From: DASUFE01 sp036274675
Lineage (GTDB): Bacteria > Pseudomonadota > Gammaproteobacteria > HTCC5015
Assembly (NCBI GenBank): GCA_036274675.1
Contig: DASUFE010000105.1
Location: 1-64,000, forward strand
Reading direction: 5' to 3'
Length of the DNA stretch: 64,000 nucleotides
Shown: piece by piece, positions 1 through 8,446 of the stretch
Layout of the letters: every line of letters starts with the position of its first letter
Numbering within the stretch: the first letter of the stretch is position 1
Made by a program: the position numbers and the translations under genes
Notes under the pieces: generated by a model
What the model was told of the DNA's origin: nothing
Database searches by the model: none
Seen by the model: only the letters and a program-made list of their open reading frames with translations

Positions 1-1
1 C

Positions 2-1162
2 GTACACATGGGGTCGCAGGTGGCGGACCTGGATGATATCCGGAGCGGCCTGGCCGAGGTCGCGCGCTATTACCGGGAAGTGCAGGGCATGGGCATCAAT
101 ATCCGTGTGCTCGACGTGGGTGGAGGCATCGGTATCGATTACGACGGTACCTCGTCGCGCAACGAGTTCTCTATCAACTACCGTTTCGAGGCCTATGCTG
201 ACGCCGTGGTATCCACTTTCGCGCAGGCCAGCAGCGAAATCGGCAGCGCCGCGCCCGAGATCATCACCGAATCCGGCCGCGCACTGACCGCGCACCACGC
301 CGTGCTGCTGACCAACGTGGTGGACGTCGAGCGCAAGACCGCGGCCGCGGCCTCCGCCGCCGATTTGCGCGCGATTAAGCATATCGAAGGCTGGGACAAG
401 CTCGCCGAGCGCATTACAGGCCTCAAGAACACCGCCGACGCGCCGCGCCTGTACGAGGAGTGCGAGAATCTTTACGCGGCCATGGAGCAGGCCTATGTGA
501 AAGGTCTGATCGACCTGCCCAAGCGCGCACTGCTGGAACAGCAGGCCGGCCACTGCCTGCGCCAGTTGCAGGAGCGCCTGCAGACGCTCGATACAGCGCA
601 TCCGCTGTTGCAGCAGTTGCACGAAAAACTCGCCGACAAGTATTTCTGTAATCTCTCGGTGTTCCAGTCGATGCCGGACATCTGGGGTATCGGCCAGGTG
701 TTCCCGATCATGCCGCTATCGCGCCTGGACGAGCCGCTGACCGAGCACGCGGTGCTGCACGATCTTACCTGTGATTCCGACGGCCAGATTTCAGCCTATG
801 TCAGCGACAGCAAGATTTCCTCAACCCTGCCCGTGCACCTCATCCGCAGCGATGAATCCTACTGGCTCGGGTTCTTCCTGGTCGGCGCTTACCAGGAAAT
901 CCTCGGCGATATGCATAACCTGTTCGGCGACACCAACTCGATCAACGTCGTCATGACCCGCAGCGGCGGCTACCGTCTGGAGGAAGTGGAACCGGGAGAC
1001 CGCATCGACCAGCTGCTGGAATACGTCCACTACGATACCCGCCAGTTGCTCGCCAGATACAAGGTCAAACTCGAGCGTACCAAACTCAGTGAAGCCCAGA
1101 AGCAGCAGTATTATCTGGAACTGGCCGCGGGGCTGTCCGGCTACAGCTATCTGGAAGATTAA
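2..1162 (+). CDS. speA: Biosynthetic arginine decarboxylase, 5' end cut by window edge
   Basis: C-terminal ~386 residues of the PLP-dependent arginine decarboxylase SpeA, which makes agmatine from arginine for putrescine and spermidine synthesis. The reading frame is open to base 2 and begins inside the barrel domain with the motif HMGSQ, so the ATG at 8 is internal. The family-typical segments GGGIGIDYDG and ITESGRALTAHHAVLL follow, then an inserted helical region rich in Glu and Leu (roughly residues 120-200 of the visible part), and the C-terminal beta domain ending in GYSYLED. E. coli SpeA is about 658 residues, so about 270 N-terminal residues lie outside. A palindromic intergenic repeat follows the stop codon directly. 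Confident family call by motif and overall resemblance. Confidence 0.95.
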   Translation, partial: VHMGSQVADLDDIRSGLAEVARYYREVQGMGINIRVLDVGGGIGIDYDGTSSRNEFSINYRFEAYADAVVSTFAQASSEIGSAAPEIITESGRALTAHHAVLLTNVVDVERKTAAAASAADLRAIKHIEGWDKLAERITGLKNTADAPRLYEECENLYAAMEQAYVKGLIDLPKRALLEQQAGHCLRQLQERLQTLDTAHPLLQQLHEKLADKYFCNLSVFQSMPDIWGIGQVFPIMPLSRLDEPLTEHAVLHDLTCDSDGQISAYVSDSKISSTLPVHLIRSDESYWLGFFLVGAYQEILGDMHNLFGDTNSINVVMTRSGGYRLEEVEPGDRIDQLLEYVHYDTRQLLARYKVKLERTKLSEAQKQQYYLELAAGLSGYSYLED

Positions 1163-1167
1163 AATAC

Positions 1168-1296
1168 AACCACCGAGCGCACAGAGGTTGGAAGGTGAAA
1201 TTAAGCATCTCCTTCTCCCTGCAGGGAGCAGGCAGGGATGAGGGGTGTTGCCTTGGTTTTTCTTGGTTTGAGTTAATCTCCGTGTGCTCTGTGGTT
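1168..1296. repeat. Intergenic palindromic repeat, AACCACAGAG type
   Basis: The two 19-base ends, 1168-1186 and 1278-1296, are inverted copies with about 3 mismatches. They have the pattern AACCACNGAGCGCACAGAG. The unit fills the whole gap between speA and pdxB, and its right arm stops 8 bases before the pdxB ATG. It has the same design as the element at 12820-13027 and belongs to the wider set of long imperfect palindromes in this window. It has no coding potential. Confidence 0.75.
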
Positions 1297-1304
1297 AATC
1301 CCAA

Positions 1305-2429
1305 ATGTTAATAATCGCCGACCGCAATATTCCCCAGGTCCAGGAAGCCTTCGCCGGCATCGGTGAAGTGCGGCTGCACGAAGGGCGCGGTCTCGGAGCC
1401 GCCGACGTGAAAGACGCGGATATCCTGCTGGTGCGTTCCGTGACGCCGGTTAATGCCGCGCTGCTGGAAGGCTCGCGGCTGCGCTTCGTCGGCTCCGCCA
1501 CCATCGGTACCGATCATGTTGATATGGACTATCTCAAGAGCAGAGACATTGAGTTCGCCTATGCGCCCGGCACCAACGCGCTGGCGGTCGCCGAATACGT
1601 GCTCGCTGCTCTGCTGGCCCTGCATGAAAACAAGCCTCAAGGCCCGGTGGGCATTGTTGGCTTCGGCAATACCGGTAGTGCGCTCGCACGGTTGCTCAAT
1701 GTGCTTGGCATTGAGTACCTGGCCTGCGATCCACCGCTGCAGGAGAGCGGACTGCGGAGCGATATGGAATTCGCCTCTCTCCCCGAGATCCGGCGCTGCC
1801 CCATCATCAGCCTGCATGTGCCGCTGATCCGCGGCGGGCGGCATCCCACCTTCCACATTGTCGATGAGAGTTTCCTGAGTGATCTGGCGCCGGGCACACT
1901 GTTGATCAACAGTTCGCGCGGAGCGGTGGTGGACAATCCCGCGCTTCTCACTCGCTTGCAGCGGGGAGACTTGCATGCGGTGCTCGATGTATGGGAGGGC
2001 GAACCCGCAATCAATGCGGAATTGCTGGAACAGGTGCGGCTCGGCACCTCGCATATCGCGGGCTACAGTGTGGAAGGGCGTCTTAACGGCACGCAGCGCA
2101 TGTATGAAGCCGTGTGCGCCTTTCTCGGCATTCGGCCCGGCTGGCGCTACACGGTGCAAGCGCCGCTTAAACCCGTTCTCATGACGCCTTACCGGGGCTA
2201 TGCGGCCTTGCGCAGCCTCGTGCTGCAGGTCTACGACATCTGCCGTGACGACATGGCTTTGCGCGCCCTGCTGTCGTTGCCGCCCGAACAACGCAGCGCC
2301 GGCTTCGATCGCCTGCGCCGAGATTACCCACCGCGCCGCGAATTCGCGGCTTATCGATGCAGTCTTGCTTCAGGACCCGATTCGATATTGCAAAAGCAAC
2401 TGGCAGGCCTTGGCTTTGCACTCGGGTAG
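1305..2429 (+). CDS. pdxB: Erythronate-4-phosphate dehydrogenase
   Basis: NAD-dependent 2-hydroxyacid dehydrogenase of the DXP-dependent pyridoxal 5'-phosphate pathway; it oxidises 4-phosphoerythronate in the cytosol. Visible features: the N-terminal start MLIIADRNIP typical of PdxB; the dinucleotide-binding loop VGFGNTGSALARLL; the catalytic triad segments NSSRGAVVD (Arg), DVWEGEP (Glu) and HIAGYSVEGRLNG (His). The last ~90 residues form the PdxB-specific dimerisation domain. Length 374 aa is normal. The ATG at 1305 is the natural start, but no Shine-Dalgarno sequence is visible because a palindromic repeat ends at 1296. Translation may depend on an unstructured leader or on read-through from speA. 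Confidence 0.95.
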   Translation: MLIIADRNIPQVQEAFAGIGEVRLHEGRGLGAADVKDADILLVRSVTPVNAALLEGSRLRFVGSATIGTDHVDMDYLKSRDIEFAYAPGTNALAVAEYVLAALLALHENKPQGPVGIVGFGNTGSALARLLNVLGIEYLACDPPLQESGLRSDMEFASLPEIRRCPIISLHVPLIRGGRHPTFHIVDESFLSDLAPGTLLINSSRGAVVDNPALLTRLQRGDLHAVLDVWEGEPAINAELLEQVRLGTSHIAGYSVEGRLNGTQRMYEAVCAFLGIRPGWRYTVQAPLKPVLMTPYRGYAALRSLVLQVYDICRDDMALRALLSLPPEQRSAGFDRLRRDYPPRREFAAYRCSLASGPDSILQKQLAGLGFALG

Positions 2430-2723
2430 TACGGAAAGCTATTGCACATTCCGGTTCTGCTCCCAATGAAGTCAACGATGTGGCATGGGACTCATAGTTT
2501 GCTTTAATCAGGTGCGTCAATAACAAACCATTGCACCACAAAAGGGCGTTCAGTATAGTGCCGATCGGTTCTGATCCTTGGTTTCGAGTTTATCTGGTTG
2601 ATTTTAATAAGAAAAACAAAGTTGGCTTGGATTCTGCTAATACTGGTCAGCTTTCCGATACCTGTGATCGAGGGCTTTTTAAAAAACAACTTGTATCGTC
2701 CTTAAATATAGAGGAATCATTCA

Positions 2724-3449
2724 ATGAAGAAGATGAACGAAAAACTGCTGGCCGGCGTTCTCGCGGTCTCGGCTCTGGCTGGCGCCATGATCACTTCAGC
2801 AGCTCACGCAGGTGTTGATGCCGCGGTCGGCGCCTCCAACATGTACTACTGGCGCGGTTATGATTTGGGAGCTGACGATGGCGGTGCGGCAGTTTGGGGA
2901 GATCTCAAAGCTTCCATTGACGCAGGCGTCTATGGCGGCGTCTGGATGTCCTCAGGCGATAACACAAGCGGTACTGAATACGACCTGTATTTTGGTTATG
3001 GCACCAAGCTCGGTGATTTCGGGATTGACCTCAGCTATTGGAGTTATAACTATCCTTCCAGAACGCCGGATGTCACTTATCCATTGGCGAAACCGGTTGA
3101 GCCGTTTGATTTTGCCGAAGTTGTACTGGCTTTGAGCTATGGCCCCGTTGCTTTGACCTATTATGACAATGTTGCTCCGGGTGAAGACCTCAACGGCCCC
3201 GGTGCGGATTTTGGTTCTGAAGATTATTCGTATTTCACGTTGGCCTACACCTATGAAGCCTGGAACTTCAAATACGGCCAGCATTCCGATGTCGACGGTT
3301 CTCCGTATGATGGTTATTCACACTTCGACATTACCTATGCCTTCAATGATAAAGTCAGCTTCACTTTGGGCAATGTCATTGATGACGTGGATAACAAAAA
3401 CAATGATCAGGCGAAATTCGTTGTTAACCTGACTCTGCCGATTGAATAA
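2724..3449 (+). CDS. TorF-family putative outer-membrane porin
   Basis: 241-residue exported protein of the conserved TorF / gcw_chp family, a set of predicted outer-membrane beta-barrels found widely in Proteobacteria. Residues 1-29 are a clear signal peptide (MKKMNEKLLAGVLAVSALAG, with a likely cut after AAHA). The mature part has alternating Tyr/Trp/Gly-rich strands such as MYYWRGYDLG and DIDLSYWSYNY-like segments, and ends in a strand motif (VVNLTLPIE) suitable for barrel closure. A good ribosome site (GAGGA) lies 10 bases before the ATG. The gene stands alone and is followed by a strong terminator. The transported substrate cannot be read from sequence. Confidence 0.85.
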   Translation: MKKMNEKLLAGVLAVSALAGAMITSAAHAGVDAAVGASNMYYWRGYDLGADDGGAAVWGDLKASIDAGVYGGVWMSSGDNTSGTEYDLYFGYGTKLGDFGIDLSYWSYNYPSRTPDVTYPLAKPVEPFDFAEVVLALSYGPVALTYYDNVAPGEDLNGPGADFGSEDYSYFTLAYTYEAWNFKYGQHSDVDGSPYDGYSHFDITYAFNDKVSFTLGNVIDDVDNKNNDQAKFVVNLTLPIE

Positions 3450-3474
3450 TTTTTTTAACCTGTCTTTCGGTCCA

Positions 3475-3505
3475 AAAAGGCGGACCTTGGTCCGCCTTTT
3501 CTTAT
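3475..3505 (+). terminator. Rho-independent terminator after the TorF-like gene
   Basis: Perfect 12-base inverted repeat, 3475-3486 and 3489-3500 (AAAAGGCGGACC pairing with GGTCCGCCTTTT), with a minimal loop and a T-rich tail. It lies 26 bases downstream of the stop codon. Confidence 0.9.
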
Positions 3506-3715
3506 TCTATTTTCATAAAGAAAATAATTGTAAGAGCCTTGAGGGCATCAATGCGGTATTTGCTCAAGAACGTCCTCCAGTCTTGCGATGAAGCGAGAAA
3601 TCATTAAACTGAGCTTGGCTGTATTCCGGCTGCAAGCGATTCGGTGCAATGAGTTTTTTCGCGGGCAGGTTGGGAATCCGATAATAGCGATTCTGACCGT
3701 ATGGTGGGTTCTGAC

Positions 3716-4483
3716 ATGAATAAGAAAATATTCATTTTAGTGACTGGGTTGTTGGTACAACCAACGTTGGTTGGCTGTTCGAAGGGTTGCGATCCTGAAC
3801 TTAAGGATGCATTGTCAAAATTCATGGAAACCCCGATCGGCTCGGAGTCGGCGGAGAAGGCGAGGCAGGAGTTGGCGGGACTGATGGGCAAATGCGACAT
3901 ACCGGACCGGGGAATCGAGATCCCGGGGCTGGGCATTTATAAGAAGCACCATTTCGCGATCGTGACCGCCAACAAAGAGCTATTGCAGGATCTGCTGAAA
4001 GGCAAGCAAAAGCTCGATGACACCACTCTCCCCAGCAAAACCAATTCCATGCATCTGGCCGCGGTGTTTTCGACGCCGGCTATTATGAAAATATTGGCCG
4101 ATGCCGGTTATGCAGTCGATTCGAGGGATTTGTATGGGAATACTCCTCTGATGTCCGCGGTTCCGCATGTTGCCAACATGTCCTTTCTGATTGGAAGAGG
4201 GGCCGATGTCAATCTGGCCAATGCCGGAGACCGGACTCCGCTGGCCCTCGCGGTCGTCAACAACAGTGTGGAAGCCGCTGAACTTTTGATCGAACACGGA
4301 GCCTCGGCGTGTTTTAAGGATTCCGACGGGGAAGCTTTGTTGGACATGGCGAAGCAGAGAGGCACCGCCGATAATTATCTGATCTCAATGTTGGAGAGGG
4401 AATATCAGAAGCAATCCTGTGACAAGCAGGAGGCGGATGCCGGGCAGGCGCCGGCCGCAAGCGATAAGGCGGAAAAACATTAA
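3716..4483 (+). CDS. Ankyrin-repeat lipoprotein
   Basis: 255-residue predicted lipoprotein. Starting at ATG 3716 gives a compact signal (MNKKIFILVTGLLVQPTL) ending in the lipobox LVGC, so I prefer it over the in-frame ATG at 3701. The middle and C-terminal half hold about four ankyrin-type repeats. Recognisable pieces are NSMHLAAVFSTPAIMKILADAG, YGNTPLMSAV, LIGRGADVNLANAGDRTPLALAV and AAELLIEHGASA. The tail is Lys/Gln/Ala-rich. Such proteins are usually periplasmic or membrane-anchored binding modules. No partner is encoded nearby: a porin lies upstream and TypA downstream, with wide gaps. Ankyrin call firm; role unknown. Confidence 0.8.
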   Translation: MNKKIFILVTGLLVQPTLVGCSKGCDPELKDALSKFMETPIGSESAEKARQELAGLMGKCDIPDRGIEIPGLGIYKKHHFAIVTANKELLQDLLKGKQKLDDTTLPSKTNSMHLAAVFSTPAIMKILADAGYAVDSRDLYGNTPLMSAVPHVANMSFLIGRGADVNLANAGDRTPLALAVVNNSVEAAELLIEHGASACFKDSDGEALLDMAKQRGTADNYLISMLEREYQKQSCDKQEADAGQAPAASDKAEKH

Positions 4484-4856
4484 CGCGTGCTTGAAGGGGT
4501 TCTGAATTTTCAGGTAACCCTGAGCAAAGCGTTGAAATTAAATTTCAGGACTGGTTCAGGCTCGTCATTGCTGACATCTTGCAGTGAATTTATCTTCCTG
4601 TTATTCAGCGCCAAGGGTCCCCGGGTAAAGGAAATTCCTTAAAAATTTCAAGTCTTTGGTCGCTTATTTGGGTTGGACCCTCTATAATTGCGGCCCGTTA
4701 ACCTGGGCCCAAGATTACTGCGCTTGGTAATGCTTCGTTAAAAGTTCGCTCAAAATGCTCATTTATTACTGCATAAACTGCGCTTTTGCCGCGTCTTACC
4801 TGCGCTCGTGACATTTTGAGCGAAGTTCTAATATCTCCCCGGCTGGATAGAGACTT
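4484..4856. promoter_or_regulatory. typA leader region with TATAAT box and 13-base inverted repeat
   Basis: Gene-free 373 bases. A perfect TATAAT lies at 4683-4688, without a convincing -35 box at the normal distance. Further down, TTCGCTCAAAATG (4745-4757) and its exact inverse (4812-4824) form a 13-base inverted repeat separated by 54 bases, ending 33 bases before the typA ATG. The right arm overlaps TGACATTTTGAG (4809-4820), a 12-mer found again at 36498 and 60692. The arrangement could be a structured leader or an operator for typA. No known riboswitch was recognised. Confidence 0.45.
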
Positions 4857-6719
4857 ATGAATCAACCTGTACGTGATGCGGCCGCCAAGGCGGATCCCAA
4901 GATCGAGCGTATTCGCAATATCGCGATTATCGCGCATGTCGACCACGGCAAAACGACCCTGGTGGACAAGCTGCTGCGGCAGTCCGGTACCCTGGATGCG
5001 CGCCAGCAGGTGCCGGAGCGGGTGATGGATTCGAATGACCTGGAGCGCGAGCGCGGCATCACCATCCTGGCCAAGAACACGGCCATCGAATGGAACGGCT
5101 ACCGCATTAATATCGTCGATACCCCCGGCCACGCCGACTTCGGAGGCGAGGTGGAGCGCGTGCTGTCGATGGTGGATTCGGTGCTGCTGCTAGTGGACGC
5201 GGTGGACGGGCCGATGCCGCAGACGCGCTTCGTGACCCAGAAAGCCTTCGCGCGCGGCCTGGTGCCGGTGGTCGTGATCAACAAGGTAGACCGTCCCGGC
5301 GCACGCCCGGACTGGGTGCTGGACCAGACCTTCGACCTGTTCGACCGCCTCGGCGCCACCGACAAGCAGCTCGATTTCCCCGTGATCTACGCTTCAGCCC
5401 TGCACGGTTACGCGGGCACGAGCCCCGACGTGCGCAGCGGCGACATGCAGCCCCTGTTCCAGGCGATCGTCGATCACGTGCCGGTGCCTCCGGTCGATAC
5501 CGAAGGCGCCTTCCAGTACCAGATCAGCAGTCTCGATTACAACAGCTACGTCGGCCTGATGGGCATCGGCCGCATCACGCGCGGCAGTGTGCGGCGCAAC
5601 ATGCCGGTCGTGATCATCGGCCGCGACGGTCAGAAGCGTAACGGGCGTATTCAGCAGATATTCGGCTTCAAGGGCCTGACGCGCGTGGAAGTGGAAACAG
5701 CGAGCGCAGGCGACATCGTGGTCATCACCGGCATCGAGAAACTGGAAATCTCGGATACTCTTTGCGACCCGCTCACACCCGAAATACTGCCGCCGCTGAC
5801 GGTGGACGAGCCCACGGTCAGCATGACCTTCCAGGTCAACACTTCGCCTTTCGCGGGGCGCGAAGGCAAGTATCTCACCAGCCGCCAGGTGGGCGAGCGT
5901 CTGCAGCAGGAAACCCTGCATAACGTGGCCTTGCGCGTGCAGACCACCGACGACGCGGACAAGTTTATCGTGTCCGGCCGCGGTGAACTGCATCTCGGGA
6001 TTTTGCTGGAAACGATGCGCCGCGAGGGTTATGAGATGGCAGTGTCGCGTCCCGAGGTGATTCTGAAGGAAATCGACGGCCAGCTGTGCGAGCCCTATGA
6101 ACAGATGGTGATGGACCTGGAAGAGCAGTACCAGGGCGCAGTGATGGAAAGCCTGGGGGCGCGCAAAGCCAAGTTCCAGAACATGGTTCCCGACGGCAAG
6201 GGCCGGGTGCGCCTCGAGTACGAAGTGCCTTCGCGCGGGCTGATCGGTTTCCAGACCGAGTTCATGACCATGACCTCGGGCACGGGCCTGATGCACCACA
6301 TCTTCGACCACTACGGCCCGAAGATTAACGCGCGTTTCGGCGAGCGCCAGAACGGCGTGCTGATCGCCAACGGGCAGGGCAAGGCGCTGGCCTACGCGCT
6401 GTTCAACCTGCAGGAGCGCGGACGCCTGTTCATCGGTCATGCCGAGGAAGTATATGAAGGGATGATCATCGGCATCCACAGCCGCGACAACGATCTGGTG
6501 GTGAATCCCCTCAAAGGCAAGCAGCTGACCAATATCCGCGCCGCGGGTTCGGATGAAAACATTCTGCTGACTCCGCCGATTCGCTTCAGCCTGGAGCAGG
6601 CCATGGAGTTCATCAACGAGGATGAACTGGTCGAGATCACACCGGCCGCGATCCGCATCCGTAAAAAACTGCTCAAGGAACACGAGCGCAAGAAGGAAAG
6701 CCGCGAAGCCAAGGGTTAG
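4857..6719 (+). CDS. typA: Ribosome-associated translational GTPase TypA/BipA
   Basis: 620-residue GTPase of the EF-G-like superfamily that acts on the ribosome and in 50S subunit assembly, notably under cold and other stress. The G motifs are all intact: AHVDHGKTTL (about 26-35), ERERGITI, DTPGHADF, NKVDRPGA and the SALHG loop. Domains II, III and V follow, then the BipA-specific C-terminal domain (GLIGFQTEFMTMTSGTG, NGVLIANGQGKALAYALFNLQERG). The final 20 residues are a Lys/Arg/Glu-rich tail. Length is slightly above the E. coli protein because of a ~15-residue N-terminal extension. It is a single gene behind a long leader. Confidence 0.97.
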   Translation: MNQPVRDAAAKADPKIERIRNIAIIAHVDHGKTTLVDKLLRQSGTLDARQQVPERVMDSNDLERERGITILAKNTAIEWNGYRINIVDTPGHADFGGEVERVLSMVDSVLLLVDAVDGPMPQTRFVTQKAFARGLVPVVVINKVDRPGARPDWVLDQTFDLFDRLGATDKQLDFPVIYASALHGYAGTSPDVRSGDMQPLFQAIVDHVPVPPVDTEGAFQYQISSLDYNSYVGLMGIGRITRGSVRRNMPVVIIGRDGQKRNGRIQQIFGFKGLTRVEVETASAGDIVVITGIEKLEISDTLCDPLTPEILPPLTVDEPTVSMTFQVNTSPFAGREGKYLTSRQVGERLQQETLHNVALRVQTTDDADKFIVSGRGELHLGILLETMRREGYEMAVSRPEVILKEIDGQLCEPYEQMVMDLEEQYQGAVMESLGARKAKFQNMVPDGKGRVRLEYEVPSRGLIGFQTEFMTMTSGTGLMHHIFDHYGPKINARFGERQNGVLIANGQGKALAYALFNLQERGRLFIGHAEEVYEGMIIGIHSRDNDLVVNPLKGKQLTNIRAAGSDENILLTPPIRFSLEQAMEFINEDELVEITPAAIRIRKKLLKEHERKKESREAKG

Positions 6720-7167
6720 CCCCCCGTCTTTTCTAATTCATCCGCCTTTCTTTATAAGTTTCGCATCGGGTTGGGGCATATCCAGCCCGTTGCCCGCCAT
6801 ATAGTCCAGTCAACGGTATCTATGCCGGTTCAATTAAGGCTTAAGCCGACAGCCTGTAGTGCCGATAACGTCTAAGGTTGCGCCACCGGTCCGGTTTTCT
6901 TTCTCGTTCATCGGGCTGGGGGACTCCTGTCCATCGGGAGCATGAGCAACCTGGGGCGGTATGACCGGTTTTTTAACACTTTTATTTTCAAAGACTTAAG
7001 CAGATTTTCGGCTTTGAAAAATTCGCCGCGGAACGACCTTCCCGACGCTGGTTTTAGCGCGTAGGCAGAAGGCCTGAGCGGGTGAAGAGTCCCCGGTCGA
7101 AGGCGGGAGTTATACTCTTTTAAACAATAACAACTGGACAATGCCCAGGGGTTCATAGGGGTACCAT
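6720..7167. other. 448-base gene-free leader before the first regulator gene
   Basis: No convincing coding sequence, terminator or known riboswitch. The segment 6960-7010 is AT-rich (runs of T and A), unlike its flanks. The start codon of the next gene is GTG at 7168, overlapping an out-of-frame ATG-TGA (7166-7171). Confidence 0.4.
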
Positions 7168-8295
7168 GTGATTGCCAAGCCACGCCTACTTGTCGCGGAT
7201 GACTGCGCGGTGACCCGCAAGGAAATCCTGAAAATACTCGAGGATGAGTACGATCTGATCGAGGCCACCACCGGCGAAGAGGCTTGGCACATGTTGAGCA
7301 CGGATAAGGATATCCAGATGGTCCTGACCGATCTCACCATGCCCGATGGCAACGGCCTCAGCCTTTTAAAACGCATCCGCTCCGACGAAAACGAAACCAC
7401 GCGCACGATGCCGGTCATTATCATGACCGAGGCCAGTGACGACCTTGGCCACGTTAAGGAATCCCTGGCGTCCGGCGTGACGGACCTGCTGAGAAAACCC
7501 TTCGTGCCGGAACTACTGCGCGCGCGGGCCAGCGCCAACGTACGGGTGCTCAAGGAAGCCAAGCACCTGATTACGGCCACCGTCGATCCGCTGACCCAGC
7601 TCGCGAACGAGCCGTATTTCATGCTCCGCGGCGCCAATAATCTGGCCTATGCCGTGCGCCATAACCAGGGGCTCGGCGTACTGCTGATCGGCGTCGACAA
7701 GCTGAGCGAATTGCGGAAGAAGCACGAATCCTTTCTGATCGAGGCCGTGCAGGTCAAGATCGGCACCTATATCAGCTCGGTGGTGCGCGGCGAGGACACA
7801 GTCGCTCGTCTCGACGACGGCATGTACGGCGTGCTGCTGATGGGCGTCACTCCCGAAGGCGTTCTGGAAACTTCCAACAGGATCCTGGACAAGGTGAAAA
7901 AGAAAATTTTCCGCCACGGCGAGCAGCGCTTCGCCGTCACCATCAGCATCGGCGCCGCCGCTCCGGTGTTGAAGTCCTACACCTCCTTCGAAATGTTGTT
8001 GCGGCAGGCGACCTCCGAATTGCGCAAGGCCATCGAGGCCGGCGGCGACCGGGCGTCGGCGGAAAACGTGCGGCAACGTCTGAGTGGCCACGACCATGCG
8101 AGCGAATATGTGCCCACACTCGACGAAGCGCTTGAAATGTTGAACAGCAACAAGAGCCAGATGCTGGAGCATTGCACGGACGAGCTGTTCGCCAAGCTGC
8201 TGCCGCTCCTGATGTTCTGCGACCGCAAAATGCAGCTGAACATCGTCGAACAGTACCAGAGCGTCTTTAAGTCCCGCATCGGGGAAATTGTCTGA
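7168..8295 (+). CDS. Response regulator with degenerate GGDEF domain (first of a pair)
   Basis: 375-residue regulator. Residues 1-120 are a receiver domain with the acidic pair D11/D12, phospho-acceptor D55 in VLTDLTMPDG and K110 in RKPF, so phosphorylation looks possible. Residues ~140-295 have the GGDEF fold signature DPLTQLANEPYF, but the active-site motif is DDGMY (216-220) in place of GGDEF, so diguanylate cyclase activity is unlikely. The last ~80 residues are an extra helical region. The start is GTG. Its paralogue lies 151 bases downstream with the same layout and length. No cognate kinase is adjacent. It probably works as a phosphorylation-controlled binding or scaffold protein; this role is inference. 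Confidence 0.85.
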   Translation: MIAKPRLLVADDCAVTRKEILKILEDEYDLIEATTGEEAWHMLSTDKDIQMVLTDLTMPDGNGLSLLKRIRSDENETTRTMPVIIMTEASDDLGHVKESLASGVTDLLRKPFVPELLRARASANVRVLKEAKHLITATVDPLTQLANEPYFMLRGANNLAYAVRHNQGLGVLLIGVDKLSELRKKHESFLIEAVQVKIGTYISSVVRGEDTVARLDDGMYGVLLMGVTPEGVLETSNRILDKVKKKIFRHGEQRFAVTISIGAAAPVLKSYTSFEMLLRQATSELRKAIEAGGDRASAENVRQRLSGHDHASEYVPTLDEALEMLNSNKSQMLEHCTDELFAKLLPLLMFCDRKMQLNIVEQYQSVFKSRIGEIV

Positions 8296-8349
8296 TCCTT
8301 CGATAACATGAGGGCGGGCTGGTTTCCCGGCTCTAAAAATCATATAGTT

Positions 8350-8390
8350 AGGGTCGCCTTGCGCGCAGACCGCGTGGGCGGCCCTTTTCT
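8350..8390 (+). terminator. Terminator between the paired regulators
   Basis: Stem AGGGTCGCC (8350-8358) pairs with GGCGGCCCT (8377-8385) through one G-U pair, followed by TTTTCTTT. It suggests that the two regulator genes are separate transcription units or are only partly coupled. Confidence 0.65.
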
Positions 8391-8446
8391 TTGCTATAAC
8401 AATAAAAAGGTCGGGCTACAGAAGCACGTCCCGATAAGGAGAATGA

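Noticed and set aside
5394..6683. 429-codon minus-strand frame opposite typA
   Set aside because: Shadow of TypA; composition is dominated by His/Val/Leu from the GC-rich complement.
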